DNA of 27,019 nt from Owenia fusiformis (Eukaryota > Annelida > Polychaeta > Sabellida > Oweniidae), in assembly GCA_903813345.2 (NCBI GenBank), contig CAIIXF020000114.1, positions 1 through 27,019 of the forward strand. Direction: 5' to 3'. Of the stretch, positions 1 through 9,495 are shown piece by piece. Each line of letters begins with the position of its first letter. Position 1 is the stretch's first letter. Under the pieces are notes generated by a model that was not told where the DNA came from, did no database searches, and was given only the letters and a program-made list of their open reading frames with translations. The position numbers and the translations under genes were made by a program.

Positions 1-2475
1 GAAAATCTTAATAATGCTATTAGAAACACCAACTGGCAATCCATTTTGAATTCCCAAGACATGAATATTTTAACAACTAACTTTACAGAAAAACTATGGA
101 CTCTTTATAAAGATCATATCCCAAATCACTCCAAGATTATAAAATCAAATGACCAACCGTGGTTTAACGAGAAATTAAGAGCTGAATCTAACAAGAAGCG
201 ATCATTTTACAAACGTTATCAAAAAAATCCAAATCCACTCAATGACCAACTTTACAAAACTCAAGCAGAATTGGTAACAAACCTTACCAAGGAAGCGAAA
301 GAACAACATGAAAATAAAGTTTTTGAATCTGTCGAAAAGCTCAATAAAAATGATAAAAACTACTGGAAACTAATAACCTGTCTAATTGGTAAAAGCAAAG
401 CTCATTCAAACATACCAGCACTATTTAATAGTAATGGTGATCCAATGACTTCAAATTTTGACAAAGCCACATCATTTCTAAATTATTTTGTTGAAAAATA
501 CAAAAATGACACTCCACCTAACTATGAACCTAATTTTCCTTTGAGAACAAATTCATTTCTGATATCAATTCAAACTAATTTTGAAGAAGTTATGAAAGTA
601 ATTTTAAAGCTAGATATCTCAAAAGCCTGTGGCCCAGACAAAATAAAAAACAAAATGCTTCTAATGTCAGCGCATACAATATCTCACCCCTTGGCTAACC
701 TTTTTAACAAATTACTCTCAAATAGCACTTTCCCAAACTCTTGGAAAATTGGAAACATTTGTCCGATCCACAAAAAGAATAACAAATCAGAAATATCAAA
801 TTATCGACCCATAACACTATTAAGTTGCATTTCAAAAATTTTTGAAACTATTATAGCTGACAGAATTAAAAATCATATGATTTCGAATGACCTATTATTT
901 AAATTTCAGTCAGGCTTTCTGCCTGGGCACAGCACCCAAGCACAACTAGTCGCCATTGAACACCTCATACAAACTAATCTTGATAAAGGTAGGGGTGTAA
1001 AAGCCCTATTTTTAGATATTGCGTCAGCTTTTGACTGCGTCCCACATAGACTGTTACTTCTAAAAGCAAAATCATATGGTTTACATGGCCAAGTTCTAAA
1101 AATGCTGAATTCTTACCTTATTGAACGCAAAGTCAGAGTCACAATTGCAGGTACTTCCTCTAATTTATCCGAGTCAAATGCTATAAAAAGTGGGGTTCCA
1201 CAGGGGTCAATATTAGGCCCCTTGCTTTTTCTAATATTCATTAATGATCTCCCCGATGACCTTGAAACAGACTGTTTTATCTATGCTGATGACACATCCA
1301 TTTATTTCCCATTTAGCGCTCAAAACCCAACAGAAATTGATGAAATAGTAAACAGATCTATAAGAAAAATCATATCCTGGTCAGAAAAATGGAAACTTAG
1401 CTTTAAACCAGAAAAAACAAAAGAAATTATATTCCACAAGTCAAAAATTCAACTGAATCAGATCAGTGACACAGTCATGAATGACATTCCCATTAACCGT
1501 GTAACTTCACACAAGCATTTAGGATATATATTTGATGAGCACCTTACAAATGAAGCACACATCTTGTCAATTAGAGATAAAGTTAATCAAATGCTCAACC
1601 CACTTAAGACTCTCCAACGGAAACTCTCATCAAAAACATTGGAAACTATTTTTGTATCCTTTATTAGGCCTCACTTTGAATACGGGGCTATACTTTATAA
1701 CTCTTCCAATAAATATTTGCTCAATATCCTGAATAAATGCCTCTATCAAGCAGCACTTATCTGTAGCGGCTGTATTCATGGAAGCAGCACAGAAAAAGTC
1801 ATTGAAACACTTGCTTGGACCCCTCTTGAAATTAGGAGGGATATGCAAATCTTGAGATTTATGTATCGTGTTAAGCACAATTTATGTCCAAATTATATAA
1901 CTGAAATTTTTGAACCCCTAAAAAGTCATAATCAAAGATCATTAAGATATAACCTAGACTTCAAACTACCTATAAAATGTTCAGCTAAACTGAAAAACTC
2001 ACCAGTTTTCAATGGTGCATCTATGTGGAACAAAGCCCCTCAGTATCTTAAAGATAGCCAAAGCCTCTCCAGCTTCAAAAATTGTCAAAAGAAACTGATT
2101 CAAAAATTAAAACCTAATTTTGACACTATAACTAGCTTAAAGCTAAATAGGAACTTAGAAATTTTAATGAACAGATTCAGAGTAGATTTGATTTTTAAAG
2201 CACAACTATATGCACACAATTTTACAACATTAAACACTCCAAACTGCACATGTGGATTACCTGAGACCCCAAAACATGTTTTCTTCAGATGCCCTCAAAA
2301 TACTGCAATCAGAACAATGCTTTTCAATAAGTTATCAAGATATAAACCGCAAACTATCAAAAACGAAAACCAAATAATGCATTTCTTGAAATATGAAAGT
2401 AACGACCTCTCACCCTTACAAAAGAAGGAACACTTTATAAACGTGGCAAGCTTTATTCAAGACCATATAAAATAA
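1..2475 (+). CDS. LINE ORF2 reverse transcriptase (5' end outside window)
   Basis: This frame encodes the reverse transcriptase of a non-LTR retrotransposon, which copies element RNA into nicked chromosomal DNA. It is open from base 1, so the apparent Met at 46 is internal; the endonuclease domain expected upstream lies outside the window. Residues below count from that Met. The finger region has the CGPDKI and YRPITLL motifs near 190-270. Catalytic block A is FLDIASAFD (Asp324 and Asp330). SGVPQGS follows at 382-388, and the YADD box at 413-416 carries the metal-binding aspartates. A C-terminal knuckle-like Cys/His cluster lies at C734, C736, H744 and C749. There is no RNase H domain. The frame runs to a TAA at 2473 with no stop or frameshift, so this copy may be young. 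The layout fits the CR1/L2/Daphne side of the Jockey supergroup; the exact clade is inference and needs phylogeny. Confidence 0.95.
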   Translation, partial: ENLNNAIRNTNWQSILNSQDMNILTTNFTEKLWTLYKDHIPNHSKIIKSNDQPWFNEKLRAESNKKRSFYKRYQKNPNPLNDQLYKTQAELVTNLTKEAKEQHENKVFESVEKLNKNDKNYWKLITCLIGKSKAHSNIPALFNSNGDPMTSNFDKATSFLNYFVEKYKNDTPPNYEPNFPLRTNSFLISIQTNFEEVMKVILKLDISKACGPDKIKNKMLLMSAHTISHPLANLFNKLLSNSTFPNSWKIGNICPIHKKNNKSEISNYRPITLLSCISKIFETIIADRIKNHMISNDLLFKFQSGFLPGHSTQAQLVAIEHLIQTNLDKGRGVKALFLDIASAFDCVPHRLLLLKAKSYGLHGQVLKMLNSYLIERKVRVTIAGTSSNLSESNAIKSGVPQGSILGPLLFLIFINDLPDDLETDCFIYADDTSIYFPFSAQNPTEIDEIVNRSIRKIISWSEKWKLSFKPEKTKEIIFHKSKIQLNQISDTVMNDIPINRVTSHKHLGYIFDEHLTNEAHILSIRDKVNQMLNPLKTLQRKLSSKTLETIFVSFIRPHFEYGAILYNSSNKYLLNILNKCLYQAALICSGCIHGSSTEKVIETLAWTPLEIRRDMQILRFMYRVKHNLCPNYITEIFEPLKSHNQRSLRYNLDFKLPIKCSAKLKNSPVFNGASMWNKAPQYLKDSQSLSSFKNCQKKLIQKLKPNFDTITSLKLNRNLEILMNRFRVDLIFKAQLYAHNFTTLNTPNCTCGLPETPKHVFFRCPQNTAIRTMLFNKLSRYKPQTIKNENQIMHFLKYESNDLSPLQKKEHFINVASFIQDHIK

Positions 2476-2730
2476 GATCCCTTCCATAGTTTTCACCGCT
2501 ATGCCCCTCCTTTCTGCCCTCGTTGAACCAATGACTTGACACCTCTTCATTCTTATTCTTAGCCAGAATCCCCCAGATAGCCACATTGTACTTAATGTTG
2601 TTCATATTTAGATCATGTTAGATATATTGTTATCTTTAAGCTTGGCCTATAATGCCTTTTTGGCGATTGGCAAGCCATCTGATGTAAAATAAGATTTATG
2701 AAATAAATAGATTACCATATAAAAAAAAAA
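2476..2730 (+). promoter_or_regulatory. LINE 3' UTR with poly(A) signal and A10 tail
   Basis: The sequence after the ORF2 stop is non-coding. An AATAAA hexamer lies at 2702-2707 and an uninterrupted run of ten A residues at 2721-2730. Sequence character changes after the run. A 3' tail of this kind marks the reverse-transcription start point of LINE insertions, so 2730 is taken as the right edge of the element. Confidence 0.7.
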
Positions 2731-3954
2731 GTTCAATAGCTGGTTTTCTAATACATATTTTAAACGAGCTCGTTTCGTAAGATTATTGGAGTTAAATCAT
2801 GCGTAACATACATCATCTTCTTCAGAAAGAATTATACTCTGCATCGAAATCAAAATTGCAAGGATAGTATTCAACAGACATGAGTATAATGATTCCCGTT
2901 GATAGCAACGTGAAATTTCTAAATCTCCCGTTCTAAACACGCAACTTTGAAGTTGAACGGGTATCTGAAGTAGACTAAAGCGATACAATCCTATGTTGAT
3001 TCAATGTACTTTGCGTTTACGTATACGTTTTGAAAAACCGTATTTGCTTAACCTCTCCATCGCCCCCCCACGCCAACGGAAAGCTGGCTACACCGCTGAA
3101 CTTGTTATCTCTACTTTCAGAGTCAATGCAACCTAATTCTTCCTGTGAAGATATTATAATTTAACAACCTGTTAACACCGTTTGTACTCAATCTTGGATT
3201 ATGCATGGGAGTTCATTTTTTACCTTTTCAAATCGCCGCTTTGATTGTTTCCAATTCCTCATGATCAAGGCAAATGGAAGTCTAGACTCTTTTGGTCATG
3301 TTTTCGATTTCAATTATAATCCACACATCAATTCAGAATCATAAAATATAAATCACTGGAGCAATGTCCAACAGCTTTTAATCCGCTTAATAAGTTATCA
3401 AAACACATTCTTGCCTTTGGATTAAAGCCCATGTTAAATTCCTCCCGGTAAAGTCGGTATTTAAAAAAAATTATGACAGGTAATGGACTCGAAAGAAGAT
3501 TTTATAGTGTTTGTTTCAATCAGTGTTGATTTCATTGTCTTATATAACTCATTTACATGAGTTTTCTATTCCCGATGCTTGGTCATAGTTTGACTGTATA
3601 GTTTGTTTATAATAGTGATTTAAGTTTAAATAGAAAATAAAGATAGTATTCTAATTTGAATTTTACAAACTGGGTATCAAAAAGCCGGCTTTTTAACTTC
3701 AGTTTGAAACTGGCTTTTATTAAACCTGCTTTTTCAGAACTATAGATTGTAAATGCGGTTGCCTGCGAGTACTTTTCTATGTTTCGGTGCAGTTTTGTGA
3801 ATCAAAATATCATTTTTTAATAATTTGATAATATGAGAATGAAGAGACAAAAACCGGGAATCAACAGTTATACAGGCTACATTCCGTCTCATTATCTATG
3901 TCATGATCATTATAACATAATTCCCATACCCGTTTACGACTGGGTGTAGGTTCG
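2731..3954. other. Non-coding spacer
   Basis: I see no gene here. Frames are short and have no recognisable domain. Notable points are a G/C-rich patch around 3064-3100 with the GGCTACACCGC type of word common at ends of invertebrate repeats, and a perfect 16-bp palindrome AAAAAGCCGGCTTTTT at 3679-3694. Neither has an assignable function. Confidence 0.6.
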
Positions 3955-4170
3955 CATGGGCGTAGCCAAGGCGGGGGGAGGGTGACAAAAATGTGCGCTT
4001 GCATTCCACACCCCCTCAAAAAGAAAAAGCAATTTTGCAAAATATGAAAAAAACATGGACATTGACATCCAGAAATTCCGGGGGTAAACGCCGTTCCGGG
4101 CCTCGCTTCGTTCGCATTGATGCAAACCCAAGAAATCTCACCCCCTAAACAATTGCTGACTCTGCCCCTG
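3955..4170. mobile_element. Short repeat with imperfect inverted ends
   Basis: The left end CATGGGCGTAGCCAA and the reverse complement of the right end, CAGGGGCAGAGTCAGCAA, are similar. Each is followed inward by a G-rich run (near 3970-3985 and, on the other strand, near 4141-4146). Words of the form GGGCGTAGCCA are common at termini of short non-autonomous repeats in invertebrate genomes. No convincing target duplication is visible, so boundaries and class are tentative. The short minus-strand frame here has no protein-like features. Confidence 0.4.
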
Positions 4171-4289
4171 GTTCAAATAGTGATTATAAGGTTAGCCAAT
4201 TTGTGAAATCAAATGAGATAACCTTGACACTAACATCTATATTCTACATGATCTTTGCATGAAATATCAATTGCGTTTAAAATGAACTT

Positions 4290-4843
4290 TTTTGAAAGTA
4301 CGTGAGCCCCCTCCCCCAGGCAAAAGCTGGCAAAGAGCCTGTAATATGATGAATTGCCCCAGTCTCTTCTCAATCGTGTAATAAGATATTAGGGGACATA
4401 CATTATTCAGGTGACTTTACTGAGTTAAACTTGCAAACAATATATTCCACAATACATGTCTTCTGTTATGCATTTTATCAATTAAATAGCCTTGTTTCTA
4501 TTTCGAATTGGGCCTTGCTTTGTTTTCCATTGTCAAATATATTCACAAAGATTCGGTATGCTCAGTTGATAATTTGATAATAAAGACAAAGAAAAAGGCA
4601 CATTTATTGCAACTGTTTCATTTGACAGATCAATTAATAAGTTTTGTGCATGGTAGAGCAAACTTACAAAAAAATACCTTTTGACATGCCAAAGCAAAAT
4701 ACAAAACTTTAATCCCTTATTATTCAATTCTTGCAAATGAGTTAAGTTCTCATTGATATTATTCCGTTTGTTATAGTTATTATATGGATTAATTTCTACA
4801 GCCGATGGTTCTAATTTCCACATTACAATTATTTTGCAAGGTA
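4290..4843 (-). repeat. Dispersed repeat copy, 3' portion (reverse strand)
   Basis: Read on the minus strand, this block is the same family as 23880-24540. Shared landmarks in the same order are GGAAATTAGAACCATCGGC-type text, AATTAATCC, ACAAACGGA, GGGATTAAAG, CATGTC, TGTCA(A/G)ATGAAAC, AATAAATG, GGAAAACAAAG and TATTACAGGCTC. Similarity looks like about three quarters by eye. The copy is interrupted at 4842/4843 by the MITE and resumes at 5714. The 107-residue minus-strand frame across it reads into the MITE end and is not considered a gene. Confidence 0.75.
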
Positions 4844-5713
4844 CACTCCCCTCCATAAGTTTGGCAACCTTTTTCCCCCATTGAACTACGTGTTAAAGCC
4901 TCTTTACCTTTGAATTTTTATTTACTTAACCTCCGATGAAAATACTTATACTATTGATGGAAACGTAATTTGATTTTAATTCCAATACCTCCAAATTTTT
5001 TTCAATTTTTTTCCTCATTTACAATAGGTCGAAAATTGATGATGAATTTGATGAGTTTTTGAAAATCGACATTCCCATGTTAACCAATGGGAAATGGTAG
5101 GTTTGCCGCAAGTCATATGACAGAATATCCATCCATCCGAGTCCTTGCAAAAAATACGAGTTAGGTAGGTAATTGAATTGGCTAACTTTATTTAACAAAA
5201 AAATTGATATGTTTCTTCAGGTTTAACAAAGTTATAGGGCTTTAAAGTCAAAATTGTTTTTCAAAAAACCTCTCCCATTGAAATAACACAGGAGGCGAAA
5301 GATAATTTTCAAAAATGACTTTGAAGCGCTGTAACTTTAATATTCATCAAATAAACTAAACACTTAGTGTTCAAAAAGACAATTCAATTTTCTATATGAA
5401 AATATTTTTTGCTGAATCTTTTACTGAAAAGATATCCTGATTTCTGATTTGCCCTGAACCCTCCATTTCCCATTGGATTACATGAGATTGACGATTTTCA
5501 AAAATTCATCAAATGTATCATCAATTTTCGACCTATTGTAATTGAGGAAAAATTGAGAGAATTTGGAGGTATTGGAAATAAAGTCAAGTTACGTTTCCAT
5601 CAATATCATAAGTTATTTCATCGCCGGTTAAGTAAATAAAAATTCAAACGTAAAGAGGCTTTAACACGTAGTACAATGGAGAAAAAAGGTTGCCAAACTT
5701 ATGGAGGGGAGTG
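4844..5713. mobile_element. Tc1/mariner-type palindromic MITE, TA target site
   Basis: This is an 870-bp element with ends CACTCCCCTCCATAA and its reverse complement, flanked on both sides by TA (4842-4843 and 5714-5715). The inverted arms are about 250 bp each (roughly 4844-5100 and 5460-5713), so a single strand could fold into a long hairpin. The centre (about 5100-5460) has no coding frame. A TA target duplication and a CACT start are typical of non-autonomous Tc1/mariner-related elements. It sits inside an older repeat that continues on both sides, which confirms the boundaries. Confidence 0.85.
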
Positions 5714-5830
5714 TAAGTTTACATGTATGTAATGATTTTATAGTCCCCGCCGCTACATTGTATAATTAAATTTCTGTTAAATTCAGAAATTAACCGATTA
5801 TCTCTGAAGGAATACAAAAGGAAGTTCAAC
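5714..5830 (-). repeat. Dispersed repeat copy, 5' portion (reverse strand)
   Basis: This is the continuation of the 4290-4843 repeat beyond the MITE. The sequence starts TAAGTTT and continues through a diverged ATTGT..TTAAA..TTT and AATTAACCGATTA. This mirrors, on the opposite strand, the ATTAATTCCAAATTTT and ACTTAATTTGCAAA stretch of the repeat at 23255-23345. Similarity fades by about 5830. Confidence 0.6.
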
Positions 5831-7222
5831 ATTTTTAAGAATATAACAAGGCGGGCATGGATACCACGGGGGGATTTAGTTAGATTATTATCAGATGTTT
5901 GTATTGTTCACTTCTAAGGATGTTATTTTAGCAAGTAATGCAATCAGACGGCTTGTGTTCAATGGTGTTACTTATAATTAGTGCTGGGATGATTTTTAAA
6001 TCCATGGGAAAGTAATATCTGAGATCAAGGCATTTGTTGAAATAAAATATTGAGATTTTTAATACCAATAACCCTTTCAATAATTACATCTAGCTTATTT
6101 GATGTGAGTTTTATCTACTGCTTCTTCTAGTATCTGGGTTCCTATTAAATTATGATGTAAAGTAAATAAGGTTTTTGACTTGTAATACGTAATGTACGTG
6201 TACTTGTTCAAAATCTTTATCCCCGATTAAAGCTTTAATGATCGCAAAATAATAAACAAATGAATCAAAATATTGAAAACTCAATATTACATGTCAAATG
6301 ACAACTATTATTATGTGAAAATGTGAGTAAGATACAATCACTACATCTGCAAATACATGTACACATGTATGCAATATATGCGAGATCGCATTTAAACTTG
6401 ATTGATTTAAATTGATTGGATGTCTGAAAAAGAGCTTTAATGATGTTTTGGTTAAATCATGGTAAATGGCTTTCGAAACATTTGATTGCAACACATATTT
6501 CAGTTTGGAACTAAATACTCAACCGGGCCGATGAATCGCAGCAAATGTGACCTAGGCATTAGCGAGGAAAATACATTTGACTCAATAATCCCTTGCTGAA
6601 TCCCTATATAGATAAGATATATATCAAGGCCTACACAAATATTAAATAAGGGTTCCAACAAACACACACGATTTTATTGTTATTGATGAATATATCCCCC
6701 AGCTGTTGTTTTGAAATTTGGTTTGTCGACACTTTTTGATCGAAATATTAGCGTTAAATGAGCATTGTTGCACTGTGCACAGAAACCACTTCGCTGATTG
6801 AAATATTGTGAAAATCTGAAAAAGATACGTGCTGGATTAAAAAGGTTATGTTTATTTTACTCAGACTAAAATTTGAATCATTATTTTTCAAAATTTTACA
6901 GTGGATACCCTGTTTTATAGCGTATAAAATTGGATTATAAGGAGTGCGTGATCCTCATTTTAGAATTTCAAAAATTAATAATCGTGCATTTTGATGCGCT
7001 AAATATGAGATGGACATAGCCTATATTCATATCTGTTGACGAAAAATTGTAGAAAAATAGTATTTTGTTGCCAAGATATCAGGTTTTTAAAAGTAGGTAC
7101 GCATGCTAAAGTGTAGTAAAATGCCGTGATGTAGGCTACAGTATCTGACGTCGTATCATTATGTTATAATTTTACAGCCAAATAATCTGGTAAAATTGAC
7201 AAAAGATCATCGGATATTTCAT
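5831..7222. other. AT-rich non-coding spacer
   Basis: I find no coding frame, RNA gene or clear repeat boundary here. A near-palindromic tacatgtacacatgta word lies near 6354-6369. Stops are frequent in all frames. Confidence 0.6.
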
Positions 7223-7597
7223 TCAATAAATGAGGGGCGAAATGGGAAGGGGCCAATTGGGAAGGGGCGAGATGGGAATAAATGAGGGGCGAAATGAGAA
7301 GGGGCGAGATGGGAAGGGGCGAAATGGGAAAGGGGCAAAATCGGACTGAATGAGGGGCAAAATGGGAAGGGGCGAAATGGGAAAGGGGTGAAATGGGAAG
7401 GGGCGAAATGGAGAAGGGCGACATGGGAAGGAGCGAAATGGGAAGGGGGCAAAACGGGAAAGGGGTAAAATGGGAAGGGGGCAACACGGGAAAGGGGTAA
7501 AATGGCAAAGGGACAAAATGTGAAAGGGGCGAAATGGGAAAGAGGCCAATTGGTAAGGGGCGAAATGGGAATAAATGAGGGCCCAAATGGGAATAAA
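7223..7597. repeat. G-rich 15-bp minisatellite
   Basis: This is a tandem array of a 15-bp unit, AAGGGGCGAAATGGG, with 16-bp and substituted variants. AATAAATGAGGGG spacers interrupt it near 7225, 7277 and 7572. The plus strand is very G-rich and C-poor. Adjacent GGGG and GGG runs separated by alternating 6-nt and 2-nt loops meet the usual four-tract G-quadruplex pattern. The unit length is a multiple of three and its complement has no stops, so all three minus frames stay open and encode low-complexity FPFRP or FPISPL-type pentapeptide runs. I regard these frames as by-products of the repeat. Confidence 0.9.
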
Positions 7598-8029
7598 CCG
7601 TCATTGATATTGTGATAATAACGTCCCTTATACCTATTTATTACAGGTCGTGTAGACCATTGTTGCCCGCTTTATAGCAAAAAAAACATTGACTTTTGCA
7701 CGTTGGTGATGATGCGTCTTTTAATAGATCTCATATCTTAGAAGGGTATCAGTTAAAAAATATACTAGATGACCTAACATATTTTGCCATGCATTGCGCC
7801 TACTATTCATTTGGCAATTCAGTCGTCTTTTGAAAAAATAAATCTTCCAAATTTGTTGAGTTTTCTTGCAGAAATCGCCTAATCCCCTCCCCTCCATCCA
7901 TTTTGTACGATCACCGGGCGTGGTGGTGGTGACAAATAAACTGCATGCGTTTGAAACAATTTTAAATCATGCAGTTTCTCACCATTCGGAGCACTTTATA
8001 AGTGATCTTAGGCCAAAGTAACAAATAAC
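7598..8029. other. Non-coding spacer
   Basis: No gene or repeat boundary is recognised. There is a short GTGGTGGTGGTG run near 7920 and a pyrimidine-rich stretch near 7880-7895. Confidence 0.55.
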
Positions 8030-9030
8030 ACAAAATCGAAAGAATCAAAATATTTGAAAATACGAACTATAAAACGTCAAATAGCAACAGACAAGGCCAA
8101 TATAAAAATACCCTTAAACCTTACAAACAAATGATACCAAAACAACCAACCCGAATAAACCCACCAACTGAACAAAAACGACATCTCTATATCATGGTTC
8201 ATTTCCAATGCAACGAAACGACAAAAAAATCATCTCATAATGGGAAAACAGCTCCCCGCATTCAAGTTAATATCTCAACAAAAATGATATTCTACAAACA
8301 TAATACATACACCAACAGAAAGCTAACCAAGAACAAAACACAACCAACCAAACAAAATACAGCCAAACACGAACAAATTAACAACCTCCGAAATACATAC
8401 AATATCAACATAAAACATACCTGACCATAAAGTACAAACAACGAACCAAACAACCAATCCTAATTTCAACAATGAACCGACCACACCCTGATACAGATTA
8501 CCAATACGCATAGGCCTACACCCTCCAGATGAAATAAAAATACGGGAGAATCAAAATATTTGACAATACGGCGTACAAAAACTAGTCAAAACCTCAACTA
8601 AGAGACAATACCACGACCAAACACCCCCCCCCCCCCCTCCCGAGATTAACAGATAGGAGATATCAAACAACCATACACCAAATTGAACAATAAGCGACAT
8701 GCACATTAAACTAACATACTTAACAACATTCGAATAATGGCATCATGTCAGAACGGGAAAACAGCTCCCTAAATTAAGTTAATATCTGAACAATAAGATG
8801 AGTTACCACCCTAATACACATACGAACACAAAACTTAGACACCAGACTTTGGTGCTTCCATTATTGATTACCCCTTGTATACTAAGAGAGAGGGTAGCAC
8901 TTGCTGTAGTAATCGCACCCCCTAACCCTCCAGATTAGCGAACGATTAATAGATAAAATGTACTTAGCGAACTGACGAAACGGAATGGTATTCTCCGAAA
9001 CATCTGCAAGGAGGTTTTTATAGCTTGAAG
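8030..9030. repeat. Ancient ~505-bp direct duplication, A/C-biased strand
   Basis: Two diverged copies lie head to tail. GAATCAAAATATTTGA occurs at about 8041 and 8546. GGGAAAACAGCTCCC is shared near 8241 and 8756, followed in both by AAGTTAATATCT. The offset stays near 505-510. Much of 8030-8830 is poor in G and T on the plus strand, which leaves a 97-codon plus frame (8131-8424) open by composition; its low-complexity N/K/T-rich product is not credible as a protein. The second copy contains the C14 tract. Confidence 0.55.
8624..8637. repeat. Poly(C) tract, C14
   Basis: Fourteen consecutive C residues, followed by TCCC. Such tracts are length-variable in populations and error-prone in sequencing, so the exact length is uncertain. 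Confidence 0.9.
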
Positions 9031-9493
9031 ATGAGATAAAAGTGGGCTCGGTCTGTTTACAATTGTGACATGAAGGGCTATTGGCTCTATTGTCCCTTGT
9101 TGATTGAATAGGATATTACCCTAAAAGGCATCAGTGCAGTGCGCATTGCTCGTGTTTATGTCCACGGTTAGTAGTGTGAATGATGGCCCAGGAATGAAGA
9201 TATCTGGGGCAATCGGTGCAGAACATAGAACTTAAAACAACAAGAGTTCGATACACAAAGTCCGGATCGGGGACCGATGTCATCTCACCAAATGAATCTG
9301 TATGTATAGTTTTACTTTTTTATCAAACTTTGAGGACCGGTTATTAAGTTATAGTTTAATAGAAAGCTTAACAGAACGTTAGTTATGCTGAACATGCTAC
9401 TGTCTATTCGATTTGCATCGTATATACCACCTAAATCGCTCTATTTAAGAAATCGGAATACCTCGAAAGTTTAATCTCATCATATTACCTATA
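9031..9493. other. Non-coding spacer
   Basis: No feature is recognised between the duplication and the mariner element. Confidence 0.55.
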
Positions 9494-9495
9494 TA

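Larger units (their letters stand above)
1..2730 (+). mobile_element. Jockey-supergroup LINE, 3' part
   Basis: The element consists of the ORF2 3' portion, a 3' UTR of about 245 bases and a terminal A tract. Its 5' end lies left of the window, so length and target duplication cannot be read. The intact frame, polyadenylation signal and tail together suggest a normally retrotransposed copy. Transcription direction is left to right. Confidence 0.9.

Noticed and set aside
3679-3694. 16-bp palindrome as a terminator or operator
   Set aside because: There is no adjacent gene, and terminators of this form are not expected in animal nuclear DNA.
4533-4856. 107-residue minus-strand frame
   Set aside because: It lies in a dispersed repeat copy and begins inside the MITE terminus; related repeat copies do not keep the frame.
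7164-7604. Proline/phenylalanine-rich 146-residue minus-strand frame, with two more in the other minus frames
   Set aside because: All three frames are open only because a 15-bp stop-free unit is repeated; there is no domain or start context.
8131-8424. 97-residue plus-strand frame rich in N, K and T
   Set aside because: The strand is poor in T and G, so stops are rare by composition; the product is low complexity.
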